The notes below the pieces were generated by a model. That model was given only the letters and a program-made list of their open reading frames with translations, ran no database searches and had not been told where the DNA came from. Source: Flammula alnicola (lineage: Eukaryota > Basidiomycota > Agaricomycetes > Agaricales > Strophariaceae). Taken from it: a stretch of DNA of 64,000 nucleotides. Positions 43,618 through 54,424 of the stretch are shown piece by piece (the first letter of the stretch is position 1; each line of letters opens with the position of its first letter). The translations under genes and the position numbers were made by a program. The stretch is taken from contig JADNRV010000189.1 in assembly GCA_015499995.1 (NCBI GenBank), positions 1 to 64,000 on the forward strand, read 5' to 3'.

Positions 43618-45960
43618 ATGCATCGCGAAACCCAAACGCACATATCCCACGAGACCTGCTTTGCGGTCGAGTGGTCTTCAGCGGAAACTACAGTACACGT
43701 CCCGCATCTCGTCCTTCCGTGATCGCCTTCCTCACGCACTTCCTCTCCCTCAGCGACATATTGCACTCAACGCAGTACCGCGGCCTGACAGCCTGAAGCA
43801 GGCGCCGTATGTGTGTTTCAACGCCCTGTTGGTTCACCTCGCTGGTGCGGGGTATCCGTGGACTTCTGTGGTACCATCTGCGTCGCCTTCGTCCTTGTCG
43901 TTATCGGCTGCTACCGACCAGCTCTTTTGTTGGCCCCGGCTGTGCCTCCTCATTCTTATCCTTTGCCGGCCTCCTGTCCTGTTACTATCCGCATCGTCTC
44001 TCAATTAGGCGTTCTGCATCTGCACAAACGCGAACCCCGGCGCAAACGTCTCCTCGAACCCAACCTCGAGACTCTCAAATAATACTCATACGCCTCCGAA
44101 CAGCCCTTCTCACCCACGCGCGCTGGACCTCCTCGCAAGAAAACGTCCAAGAGCATCGGCCCTCGGCAACGTGGCAAATCTAGTGGACGCTATGGAAAGG
44201 TGGATGTGGTCGTATTCGGTCAGGGATGTGGAGACGTGGAAGGGGGCAGACGTCGGTGAGTACTATTTCAGTTGTGGTTTCTGAGTTTTGAGTTGGTTTT
44301 TCCGTGTTTCGTTTTTCATCTTACTCTCCCGTCGTATTCGCGTTTTTCTTCGATAGGCTGATGCTAGGCTTCTATGCCCTTGGCAGGATGTGCAGAGTTT
44401 TTTTTTTCTCGTTCTCGCTTGTTGTGGTCCGTTGCGTCTGACAGGCGGTGTTTTCATTGCGTTTGTTCATTCACACACCTCATCTTCGTCCTCTTTTAAT
44501 TCCTTCTGAGGAGCGGAGTTCGTGCTGTTGGGTTAACAGGCCGCGTTGTTGGGCTAATAGGCGTTCCTTCCAAGTCGTTTTGCTTCTCTCTCTCTTGTTT
44601 AATCCTTTGCTGATTTTTCGTTTGTCCGTTGGTTGTTTGGCGGTCTTGTGGGCTTTTATTTCTCCAGCATCGTCTCGTGCATGTGTAGAGATAACGATAG
44701 AGACGACGATGGAGTTTCGCAGTGTGGAGGCAGTACGAGGAAGTGATTCTTCGCGGAGGAATAATGGATGCCTCCTATGCCTATCGCCGCTCCTCCTTTT
44801 GCCGCGAGCAGAGGATGTCTGGATTCTGTTGAGCAATCCAGCTCCGTCTCTGTTTGTTCTTTTTCTTGCTTCGTTCGTGTTGCTCTTCGTTTTCACAAGG
44901 GGGTTTTCGTGATGCAGGTCGTGGTTGTTCGATTGTTCTTTTTCCTTCCTCCTCTTTTCTTTTATCTCTCGGGGCGTCTTCTGAGGGATCGAAGTATCCG
45001 ACGACCTTATTTCTTTTATCATGTTTGGATCTTTGGATCGTGTTTCGCGTCGGCTAGACCCTCATACTGCGTTCTTGCTTAACATCTTCAGTCATCTCGT
45101 GCTCTCGTTTTCCGTTTTTCTGTCTATTGTTGTTCATTCTTGTTTTTCCTTATTTCGTTCCTCGCCTCTTATGTCTTTCTTGCCTCGAAGCATCATCGTG
45201 CTAAGTTCTAACATCCTCGCTCTTTTCTTCATCCCTTTCCAACACAGATGTCTGTGGAACAACTAGACGAGCACAAGAGATCCGAGACCAGGCCGGAATG
45301 TACTTCCTCCGTATAATGCCTCCAAGGATCCCTGAGCGTGCGCCACCGGTGCGGCGGATGTGCATGTGCATTCTGGGCTGCCGGAGGACCTGCAGGCGTT
45401 GATTTCGAAGCGCCATATGACCGTGCCAGGTCCAGTCATGGACATGTTGGCCGCGGAACAACTGACTGAGGTGCAGGCGGTTGCGGTGGAAGGAAGAGAC
45501 CCGAACGACGAGCTCCTGAAGATGACACTAACTCGCCCTGCCGGTTAAGGTGGCCTCGCATACGGAGACATACGAGGCTGGGCTGCCGTTGGGCGAGAGT
45601 GATGTGTTGAAGGTGGTGGTATGTTGATGCCCGTTTTCTTTCTTGTTTTAGGCTATTCGACTGCTTTGCTGATCTAATTCTTTTTGCCACTAGGTAAATA
45701 AGATGTTGACGGACGTCGTACCGTGGGCGGCTAGCAATACGCCTCTGCTTGTGCGGACGCGTCTGCTTTGGGTTTTGGTGGAGATGAAGATAGGTTGTCG
45801 GGAGATAGAGACGTTTTTGAAGTGGTGGAGGCCGGAGGGATGTCAAAGGAGTCAGGTCGTTCTGGAAATGAGTCCGAAGGAAGTTTGGGTGCGGGTGTTT
45901 GTCGATAGGTACTTCCGATTTCTATTGCTCGTTAAGAAATTTACAGTGATTTATCTGCGT
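43618..45960 (+). pseudogene. Unidentified gene remnant(s)
   Basis: Several stretches read like protein but do not join into one open gene. They are QRKLQYTSRISSFRDRLPHA to APYVCFNALLVHLAGAGYPW (about 43680-43860), LGNVANLVDAMERWMWSYSV (about 44160-44230), GLPEDLQALISKRHMTVPG (about 45370-45430) and MLTDVVPWAASNTPLLVRTR onward (about 45703-45910), the last joined to the previous one by a plausible 70-bp intron. Between them (about 44260-45240) the DNA is T-rich and non-coding. I do not recognise the family. It could be a gene with long introns or a decayed duplicate. Confidence 0.35.
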
Positions 45961-48634
45961 TGGTCGATACATCCGTGGTGACAGCATATGCCATTTCGGA
46001 GACACGAGAGTCGCAGAATTGAGTCGAGCAACTTGACTGCTATCAAACGACCTTTTACCTGCATAACGCGGTGACCCTGGACGGACCTTTCCGAGTAACT
46101 TATTCAAAAAATCGTGCAGTTATACGGATTTGAAGGCTGTTACAGTTGTCAGTGATCGTGAGCGCCTATTTGCCAACGATCACACTGACCCCATTGACAG
46201 GACAGATTAGGACGCCAACATACATTGCCGAGAACTTTGGGATGGAGACAGTCCCAAATCAGGGGTCCTAACGACTGTAGAACGAACTAGAATCAGGCTG
46301 GTGATTCTCCGTTGGGCCAGTGGTACTATCATTTACATGGAGATGCAAAAAACTCTGACCTGGCTTTTTAAATACCATATCGTGCTACAATGCTTCAATC
46401 ATTTGCCTCAAATTTTGGTAGAGACGTACTTTGCTACCTGCGCATTTCGAGTATCTACTTTTGCAGGTGTAGAACAAGGTGTGCGTTTAGAAGAGGCGGT
46501 GGTTAAGGCAAGCGATAAGGAGATTCAAATGAAATGTAACGCATATCACATCAAAATTTCGTGCTGATTTCCCTCGATTTCATCACGTTTTGTCACATTT
46601 CTTCCATTTCTCCACTCCATCCTGATCCAGGCATTCCTTTAATAGAAAATTAAAAACCGTATAGTAATTAGGGAGCTGAATACTACTACCTATCTTTAAA
46701 TTTTTATGAAGAGAGACGGAACTGCGAGAGAAATTGGGAGTTTCAAAAAATTTCCCTTCCGAAAGCGGAGTTTTTACATCTCCATGTAAACAGTACTAGT
46801 AAATGATAGTAAGCATCAAGGAATTTCCGGCAGGAACGGCAGAGGATAGTACGGACTTGCCCGATGTCGAGCAGCATATTTCTCACGAGTCAGTAGGAAG
46901 CGGCTCAAAATTGGCTCAAATGCATTTCTTTCCTTAGCTCTCACTCGTCGACAATTCTCTCAGGCAATCCATAGTACATACATCTGGCATTCAGGTATAT
47001 TATATTTGGACCTATGGAATAGCCAGCCAGCATGAACGGTTCAAAATAAGTAGGTGGATTATTCCCCATACATGATTGTGCTGACGCAGATGTATACCGA
47101 ATTGACACTCACCATGGATTGAGGCCTTTATTTCCGTGTTTTTCGGCGTCGCAAGGCGAGTTTTAGTCCGGGTTTCTGCCCTTGAGCCTCATGTTTTTCC
47201 GTTGACATCTTAATGCAGATTAAGGATTACGTTAGCTACCCATTAAGAAAGACCATCTCTCTCTATTTCTGTTTAAAATCCGGCTATAATCAAGGGAATG
47301 AGACCAACGTCAAGCAGACGGCACGCAGTGAGCCTGAGGCCGTCGTACTTCCTAACTATAGGCGGCGGGAAACAAGATCGTGCGTACCGACGCACTGCAC
47401 AATCTGAAACACAACACACACCTTGATCTAGCAAAAATAAAAAGCGTGCGTGGCGTTGGTCGAACTTCTTTTTCGGAGGAATCGTAACGGCACTCACATC
47501 CCTGCACCATATAACTCGGCGTTGACGAGAAGTGGCAACAGGCACAAAACTAAGGCATTCTCATTGACGCTGTGCATGAAACCCAATGGTATGTAGTCAA
47601 ACACAATTGCCTATATACGTTAGTCGAGGATGGAAAGCTGCTGCGAACTTTTAGCGTACAGTATGTGCTGTTGCGAAGATCTGTTTGATCGGCCGTATCG
47701 CGAATTTCGCGATACGAATCGTGCGCAAGTTCAAGTTGCACTCAGTACTATTAGGCATATGGATATATTATTTATACCTTCCGAGTTACAAGTGTTCAGC
47801 ATTATGGTTATGGTTATTTGGGAGCCAACTCACGTTTCGGGCTTCTTGGGAGGTAAAATTCCATGTGTCGTGGTTCCGTTTCGAAGGAAGATTTCTATTT
47901 ATTAGTACACATGACATTCGCAAAAGTATTATAGAAATTGTCGTAAAACTGGTCAGGTATCGCACTACAACAGACCCTCAGACAAGCCTTCCCCAATCGC
48001 AATCAGTTTTCCACGTTGTCCTCCTCCAATTTTCTCTCTGACTCGATGGACGAGCCGATTAGTGTCTGCGTCGCAGGGGAAGTCATTTACCTCTCGCGCT
48101 TTCGTGCCATGAGGTGCAACGTTTATTTACCTCAAGTCCCTAAATTTTAGTTTCCCTGCAACAGGCTCGGCGATGTGAATAAATACCAGGCCCATGGCTC
48201 AAGGTAATTCATCGGGAAGAAATGTTATTGGTCAGTCGACAGTGTTGCATTGTGGGAATACTGATTGTTCAGGGTGATCGTCTTCCATTTTGAACAGGGA
48301 CAGGTTGCGCGCATTCGTTTGGGGGTCTTTCCTCCTGCCTTCCTCAGTTTAGCCTTTCTCAAATAAACACCCAGTTGCCATGCTTCAAAATCAACCCCAA
48401 TTCCCTTCCCTAAACCCTCTCCCCCGTCCCGCCAGGCTTTTCGTGGCGATTCAGGCCGCGTAATCGCTGGTCAAGTTATTGCCCAGCAGGTGAGACGGAG
48501 TCTAAGCCGCCCTTCTGGAATCATACTGACCATTTTTTTTCGCCTATAGGACTACCCAGCAGGGAATTTCTTTCCAGCTGTGATTCTCCAAACACTTACA
48601 AGAAGCTCGTTGTACCTCAGCGCATTCGTCATCC
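45961..48634. other. Intergenic region with two inverted repeats
   Basis: No gene is recognised. An inverted repeat pairs 46324-46355 with 46768-46811 (TACTATCATTTA and TTTACATGGAGATG), perhaps a small MITE. A near-perfect palindrome occupies 47694-47716. The last few hundred bases are the promoter side of the F-box gene. Confidence 0.45.
46324..46811. repeat. Possible MITE with ~30-bp inverted termini
   Basis: The left end (TACTATCATTTACATGGAG) and the reverse complement of the right end agree except for an extra ~10 bp in the right copy. No target duplication is evident and the interior is non-coding. Confidence 0.4.
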
Positions 48635-50128
48635 ATGCCAACAACAGAAATTTCAGCGAGGCCGATGCCAGCTCCGCAACGCTCCTACATTTTCCCAGAC
48701 ACCGTACTCCGGCACATTCTTGCATTCTGTGGGATAAACGAGCCAGTGCGACTGCCACTGCAATCTGATGATCCTCGAGTCTTTGCCCCCGTTTCGAAGC
48801 AGTGGCAAAATCTCATCCTAACTCCATCCTTTTGGGACCACATGGATTTCACGCCCGTCCCTCCTGAAAAGATATCGACACTACTTCGTCAGTTCGTTCT
48901 ATGTCTCCACCGTAGCGGAAACAACTGCCTGGCACTCAATTTCGGTACTATGCTCTACGGCGGATGGGATTTCACAGTGATCGACTCAATCATTATTGCC
49001 AACGCTGAACGCATCAAAACCCTAACGTGTCCTCTATACGGACCACAAAGCATCGAAGCTTTCTTGAATATTGAAAGCGGACGCTTCCGGTCTCTGGAGA
49101 CGGTCGATATTGGCTTCATGAACAGCGCGAACGTACGCCATTCATCGTTCACCATCGAACAGTGGTTAAACTTCACTGTATTCCGCTCCCTTCCAAATAT
49201 CCGCGAAGTCACCTTGCGCCTCCTAAACGGCCTCCACCCCCTCGACCTTCATGCCCCTTGGGGACAGTTGACCAAGCTTGACATGGGAGCCACCGCCATG
49301 ACGCCCGAACTCTTTATCAAGATTATACGGCAAGCGGCGTCTGTCAAATATGCCAGTTTTCAAATCAAATTCACTAAACCTGCCCATCCCCAGCTTCGAC
49401 TCGCACCTAGCGAAGTTACGGTGAAGAAATTGGAAAGTTTGCAGCTCAGGCTCATCTCTCCGACCCAGGACCCTCGCCTCTTCTTCCTCATTCGCTTCCC
49501 GAAGCTCAAAGACCTATGGATCGAAATGCGTGGTACTTTTCAGGACTGGGACATGGAGATATATACCAACATTCTTCGCCGCTCGACCAAGTCTCTGCGA
49601 CGGCTATGGTTGTCTGACTTTCCAGGGCCAATATTCGACACGTCGCCAGAAAATGCGAGGTGGGTCGTCCCGAACAGACGACGCCCCGAAACATCTTATC
49701 GCGAGCTGGAGAAGTTCTTCGGCTTTATACGTAACATAAACAGCCTCCATTTGCCACTGGGTATTCACATTCACGCACCAACAATCGAGAAGCTCGTCAC
49801 GGGGGAGTTGCTTCCTCAGCTAACAACGCTCGAGTGCGGCTCCATAAACGGAAAGCATGTCCTATCCATGGTTAGAAGAAGGAATGAGCGAGTTCTGAGT
49901 CCCTCGCCGGTCCCTGGAGCCTCGTACTCGAACCATAAACGCGTCTACTCTTCTCCATGCGCATCATTATCCTATCTCTACCTTGTGATTCCTCAATCAA
50001 GTTGTGGACCGGAGGAGGGACAAGATTTCAAGAATGAATTGAAAGTACTCAGGTCGCTTGGTGTCGATTGTGATATAGAACTCACGGATGTTCTGCCGCT
50101 CAAGATTGGTAGAGGGCCACAGGAATAG
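48635..50128 (+). CDS. F-box protein
   Basis: A single-exon gene of 497 residues. An F-box-like segment lies at about residues 17-70 (YIFPDTVLRHILAFCG ... VSKQWQNLILTPSFWDHMDF). It is followed by leucine-rich, repeat-like helices and strands (for example FRSLETVDIGF, LPNIREVTLRLL, FPKLKDLWIEM), as in the large F-box families of mushrooms. Such proteins usually recruit substrates to SCF ubiquitin ligases through Skp1; the substrate is unknown. A second in-frame ATG occurs ten codons later. No introns or stops disturb it. Confidence 0.85.
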   Translation: MPTTEISARPMPAPQRSYIFPDTVLRHILAFCGINEPVRLPLQSDDPRVFAPVSKQWQNLILTPSFWDHMDFTPVPPEKISTLLRQFVLCLHRSGNNCLALNFGTMLYGGWDFTVIDSIIIANAERIKTLTCPLYGPQSIEAFLNIESGRFRSLETVDIGFMNSANVRHSSFTIEQWLNFTVFRSLPNIREVTLRLLNGLHPLDLHAPWGQLTKLDMGATAMTPELFIKIIRQAASVKYASFQIKFTKPAHPQLRLAPSEVTVKKLESLQLRLISPTQDPRLFFLIRFPKLKDLWIEMRGTFQDWDMEIYTNILRRSTKSLRRLWLSDFPGPIFDTSPENARWVVPNRRRPETSYRELEKFFGFIRNINSLHLPLGIHIHAPTIEKLVTGELLPQLTTLECGSINGKHVLSMVRRRNERVLSPSPVPGASYSNHKRVYSSPCASLSYLYLVIPQSSCGPEEGQDFKNELKVLRSLGVDCDIELTDVLPLKIGRGPQE

Positions 50129-50904
50129 TAGGATGAAATTTCAAAGCATATATAGACTGCTGGCTGTGCCAGAAATGTGTGGACTATTTCATATTGGCCC
50201 TTGAAATGGTAGAATGTCATCCACAGATCTGTATGCCCAATACAAGTGCCACTCATCAATAGTGGAAGTAAGAAAATGAGCGCGAGGAGCGCGTCCACGG
50301 CCGGAGCATGCCAATCAGCAATTGCGCTGTTGCGTTGCTGTTGCGGCTTATTCAATACGCCCATCAATCTGAAATCTTATCCTACAAAATATGCATATAA
50401 ATGTGGTTGCCTTTTGACAGAGAATAACGAAGTGCGCCCGTTGGATATAAGAGCTTAGAGAACGGTCTAAAATATGCTCCGTAACATGGGGAGTGAGGAT
50501 GAGCAGCAGACCAAAGGCTATGCTGCACGGCTCCCCGCTGTCACCTGCGCGTCCTGGGAAAGTTTTCACGTGGGTGTTCTTACCTAAGCCCTGTGATTCC
50601 TCTGCACACGGGCTGAGAATGTACAGGGAGAAACGAGATTTCGACTAGAAACTGGAGGTTCGCAGGTCCCTCGGGCTGCCACATAGAACTTAGAGTCCTG
50701 CAAATATTGCAGCTCCTGCTGCAACCTGTTGCCCCATTAGTCACCGATTATCGTGCGGTCCACGTGCACAGGACGGATCAAAGTTATTGCTGTGTAAAAT
50801 CATGCGCTGGAGATCAACGTCCGGGCCTAGACTCTTTGTCACCTCTCTCCTAAGTACCCGTTGGCAGGCGGTAACCGCTCGACACTCCTTTACTTCACTC
50901 CGTC
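50129..50904. other. Intergenic
   Basis: 3' flank of the F-box gene and promoter of the small membrane protein gene. Nothing else is recognised. Confidence 0.4.
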
Positions 50905-51217
50905 ATGGCCCTCGGTCCTGCAGCTGCAAAGTTCTTGCCGTATCTCAACTTTACCATTGCCACCGCTGCTCTGGCGTTTCAAACGACAGTTCTCTATCCC
51001 TGGCACCATGAGCTGGATGATGCCTTTCAAAAGATGAAGGAAGAACAAGCACGGATGCTCCGGGAGTTTCACGAGCTGAAGATAAAGAGACTAGATGAAC
51101 TAGAGCGGAAGGTTATAGGTGTAGAAATACGCCAGGATGCGGTATGCGTGATTCCCTCGCTTTTTCACCCCTTGAATTTTACATCAGTGTCTTTGCCAGG
51201 CCGAACGGACACGGTGA
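50905..51217 (+). CDS. Small membrane-anchored coiled-coil protein (84 residues)
   Basis: Two exons (50905-51141 and 51200-51217) joined by a 58-bp GT-AG intron encode 84 residues. Without splicing the frame runs on to 51240 through an unlikely sequence. Residues about 8-30 form one hydrophobic segment (AKFLPYLNFTIATAALAFQT). The rest is a charged helix (FQKMKEEQARMLREFHELKI) with heptad spacing, ending ERKVIGVEIRQDAAERTR. The size and layout suggest a small organellar or endomembrane subunit, but I do not recognise the family. Confidence 0.6.
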
Positions 51218-51318
51218 CGTGTAGAACAGCTGATACCTAGACATTAGTGGACCGCATTGTAGGTGAGAGAATGAGATGTATTTGTAACTAATAGACGTTC
51301 ATAGAGTTAAAGATTATA

Positions 51319-52480
51319 GATTATTGTTCCTCCTTCCCCTTGCATTCCCATCGCCTCTTCCCTTGTTATTACCCCAACCGCCCTGACTGGGATTGGCGTT
51401 GTTGATAAGGTTAGCGACGTGCGTCGGCTCTACAGCAGGTAAGTTCAGGTCCCTCCATTGGGTCTGACCGTGCTTAAACGGGCTATCAAATTCTGCATCC
51501 TCCGACGGTCAAGAAATCAACCAGGCTTCCTCCGGTGAGGGCGGGGCTGATTGACATTATTGTGGTCACTGGGCGCGACCCCAAATGGAAAGGGACGGAC
51601 TGCCGCCCTGATGTCTTTCAGCTCGTTAAGCAAGTTCTCTGCCAGATTAGGCGCAACGAGAAGAATTTAGAGAAGAGAAAGGAGATCGAGGAGTTGTCCG
51701 CTGAGTGGGACCGTGTTCATGTCCTGCTCGAATTGCTGACGGTGCGCCTTCGTGTACTCAGTCCGAACTTGTTCCGGCAGAAGCTGTCCGCGACGTAGGG
51801 AAGGTCCGAGAGGCAGTAACACTAGATGCAGATCAGTAACGTCTCGCTGTTCCTCACGATTGCTTCTGAACCAACGGACTGAGGTGAACAGGCCGAATGG
51901 TGGTATCTAACGGTGCAACTATCCATCTTAGCACAAGCGGTCGCTGTCGTTGGTCCTTGGCCTTCACGTTCCATTCAGCTTGCACGATCCTTTCCTTTCT
52001 CCCTCTCTCTACATTCGATCACCTTGTTTGTTTGAGCCGGATGACCAACGGCGAATCGAGCGATGAATTCGTTCCGTAAGACCTGCGCCAAGGCTTAAAC
52101 CCGGGACCGCGTTTACACCTGGTGTAGGGGCCTTGGAGAGGCCGTCAAACTTTAGTGGTTTACTTGACTCACGATCGTGGTTGAACTTACCACGACTCAT
52201 CTTTAGATCCAGGTTAGGTTGATCATTGGTTGTTACCGCGCTCTTAGCGATGGGGGTACCGATATCGCCATCGACACTTCCATTCTGTGAAAGAAGGCCA
52301 GAACAGGTGCGAATCTTATCTTATCTTGCATACGTTAGTTATGATTTAGATCGTCTTTGTCCCCAAGTATGCAATAGCGCCCCTCGAGAGGAAAGCAGGT
52401 CCGAAGCGCTCAAGCGGAAAGCTTTCTCCCAAGAACGAAACGAAGTTCAAAGACCGAAAGGACGAATACGGCAAGGATGT
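51319..52480 (-). pseudogene. Decayed minus-strand gene, unidentified
   Basis: Protein-like stretches read in order on the minus strand: NGSVDGDIGTPIAKSAVTT, SRGKFNHDRESSKPLKFDGL to GLTERIHRSI (about 52290-52040), NLAENLLNELKDIRAAVRPF (about 51640), and a Gly/Asn/Arg-rich end (WGNNKGRGDGNARGRRNNNL) closing with TAA or TAG near 51319. A TAA occurs in frame between them and no splice model restores one frame. The basic Gly-rich tail suggests nucleic-acid binding. It may be an old gag or host gene. Confidence 0.4.
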
Positions 52481-54424
52481 ACGATGCTCCAGGCGTGAGT
52501 CATGACGTCTGTTTTGGCTTTCTTGCTGAGCCCAGAATCGTTCATCAGCAGCAATGGAAATCCAAGAAGTATGCAGTTGGGGTGCTCTCAATGTCGCCCT
52601 TTGTTGGGACCGGACGACATTGCATGGATAAGGAAGACGAGAATGGATAGATCTAGCGCCAGAGAACATGATGCCAGATTCGAGGCATTAACCGGTCTGC
52701 AAGGAGAACGTAAAGACTATCTTCCCAGTTAAGTGCAGATTCCGCTCGATGCCAACAGCCTTATCTCTTTGTACAGTGCGCCGCCGAATGCAGAGTTCAA
52801 ACTTGGAGACAGAGATGTAGGGCGGAAATCGGACATGAAGATGGAAGGTTTCATAGAGTAGGATATGCTTAGTGTCAACTATGGGAGAATTTGATGGAGT
52901 GCAGAGAAAAGAGACAAAGGAACGATTGGTTGTGGGATGGTCTCCCTCCTTGGATACGACGGCTTAAAAATTCCGTCCCACCGCCTTGGAGATGTTTAAA
53001 TGTAAATCTGGGCGCCCCACAGCCAGATCCGAATACTTGATAGAGTTGTGTATGTTGAGATTCTGCGCTCCACTTCTTTTACTAGTACATAAAATAAAGG
53101 CTAGGCCTTAAGGTGCCTTTTTCATTCGATGCATTCTGAATCAAGAGCGTTGCATATAATGAAAACGGGAAGCATTTATTTATTGGATATACGAATGTAT
53201 GCAACTCCACGTAAATTGCGCAGATACGACGGAGTTGGATTCCAGTTTCGCAATGCATTTTCTTGTTGGAACGACTATCTGACAATAATAATTCCACCAT
53301 AGATCTCCCGGTGCCTTGGATTGAAGTTTTATATTTTAGGGAATGTGCTATCATAGACGATACCTAATTTAGTTGTTCGCCGACTCGTATAGCTCCTCCG
53401 GGTTTCGAGGTTAGTCCAGCAAAGGCCAAAGCTCCATTGAGAATCACGCCGAATCTGTGCAGTCTTCCTACATTCCTACCTAACTCCCAACATCATTTAA
53501 AGCTGTTTAACCGATTCTCCGCTGCGACTTCTCACCTATGTAGAGGGCTAAATTTAAAAAATTGGAGATGAGTCGACGAATTAGGATCCCAATTTGTCAC
53601 GGAGTTTTACATACCGCTCCAATATGGCTTGCCTGCCTGTGGTTATCGTGGTTAAGTAGCGGAGGGCCTAGAAATCGGCCAATCATGAAGACACTATATC
53701 TAGACATAGCCCTTTTAGAGAGTTCGTTCCTCGTTCCCTACAGCGTCGAATGGTGGTTTTTTTGCAGACGTTTTGGGGTTCTTTCGAAAACAGCATGAGA
53801 TAGCCTAGAAAAAAACTCGAAGGCCGGATCGTCTCAGCGCCTTGAGCGCTTATAACCTGCTTCTTTTGTTGACCAAGTTATTTGGATCGTCGAAGGACCG
53901 ATGGCGATCGAGAAAAAGAATCATCGAATGCGAGGAGTGGTAAGGAAAACACCCAGATAGTGAGTCATTCTTAGTCGTGCAAGTATCATTGACTCCTGCA
54001 CGACTTGTCGTTCGAGAAAAATCTAGAAAGTACCATTAATAATTATTCGCAAGCCTGAACGCAGACTCACGAGTGTCTTATACTAGTCTAAATCATGGTC
54101 TGTTCAGGATGCGTCTTTTTTGACCTGAGTTCGTAAGAATTCTGGATCAGGACAGGGGAGTGCCAAATGCGATGCAAAAGCTTGAGAAAAGCGGGATGAA
54201 GTTCCGGCATTTGGAACGATTTGTACAATTTCTGGAAGATATTGGCAATGTGTTCGATATATCTTACCGAGGACAAGTAAAAAAAGTGAGCGCGGAGACA
54301 AGACAGGAAGAGTAAGGTCGAGTCAAGGTAGGGAGCACAGCCACCTGATTTGTAAGTCCGACCGATCTTATCGAAATTTTTGTTTAGCGTTGATGACCAT
54401 CGATTCGACTTGCTCTCTACAACC
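52481..54424. other. Intergenic
   Basis: No gene is recognised. A 9-bp stem (AGTCGTGCA at 53973-53981 with TGCACGACT at 53997-54005) could form a hairpin. The promoter of the ABCF gene occupies the right end; no TATA box is evident. Confidence 0.4.
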
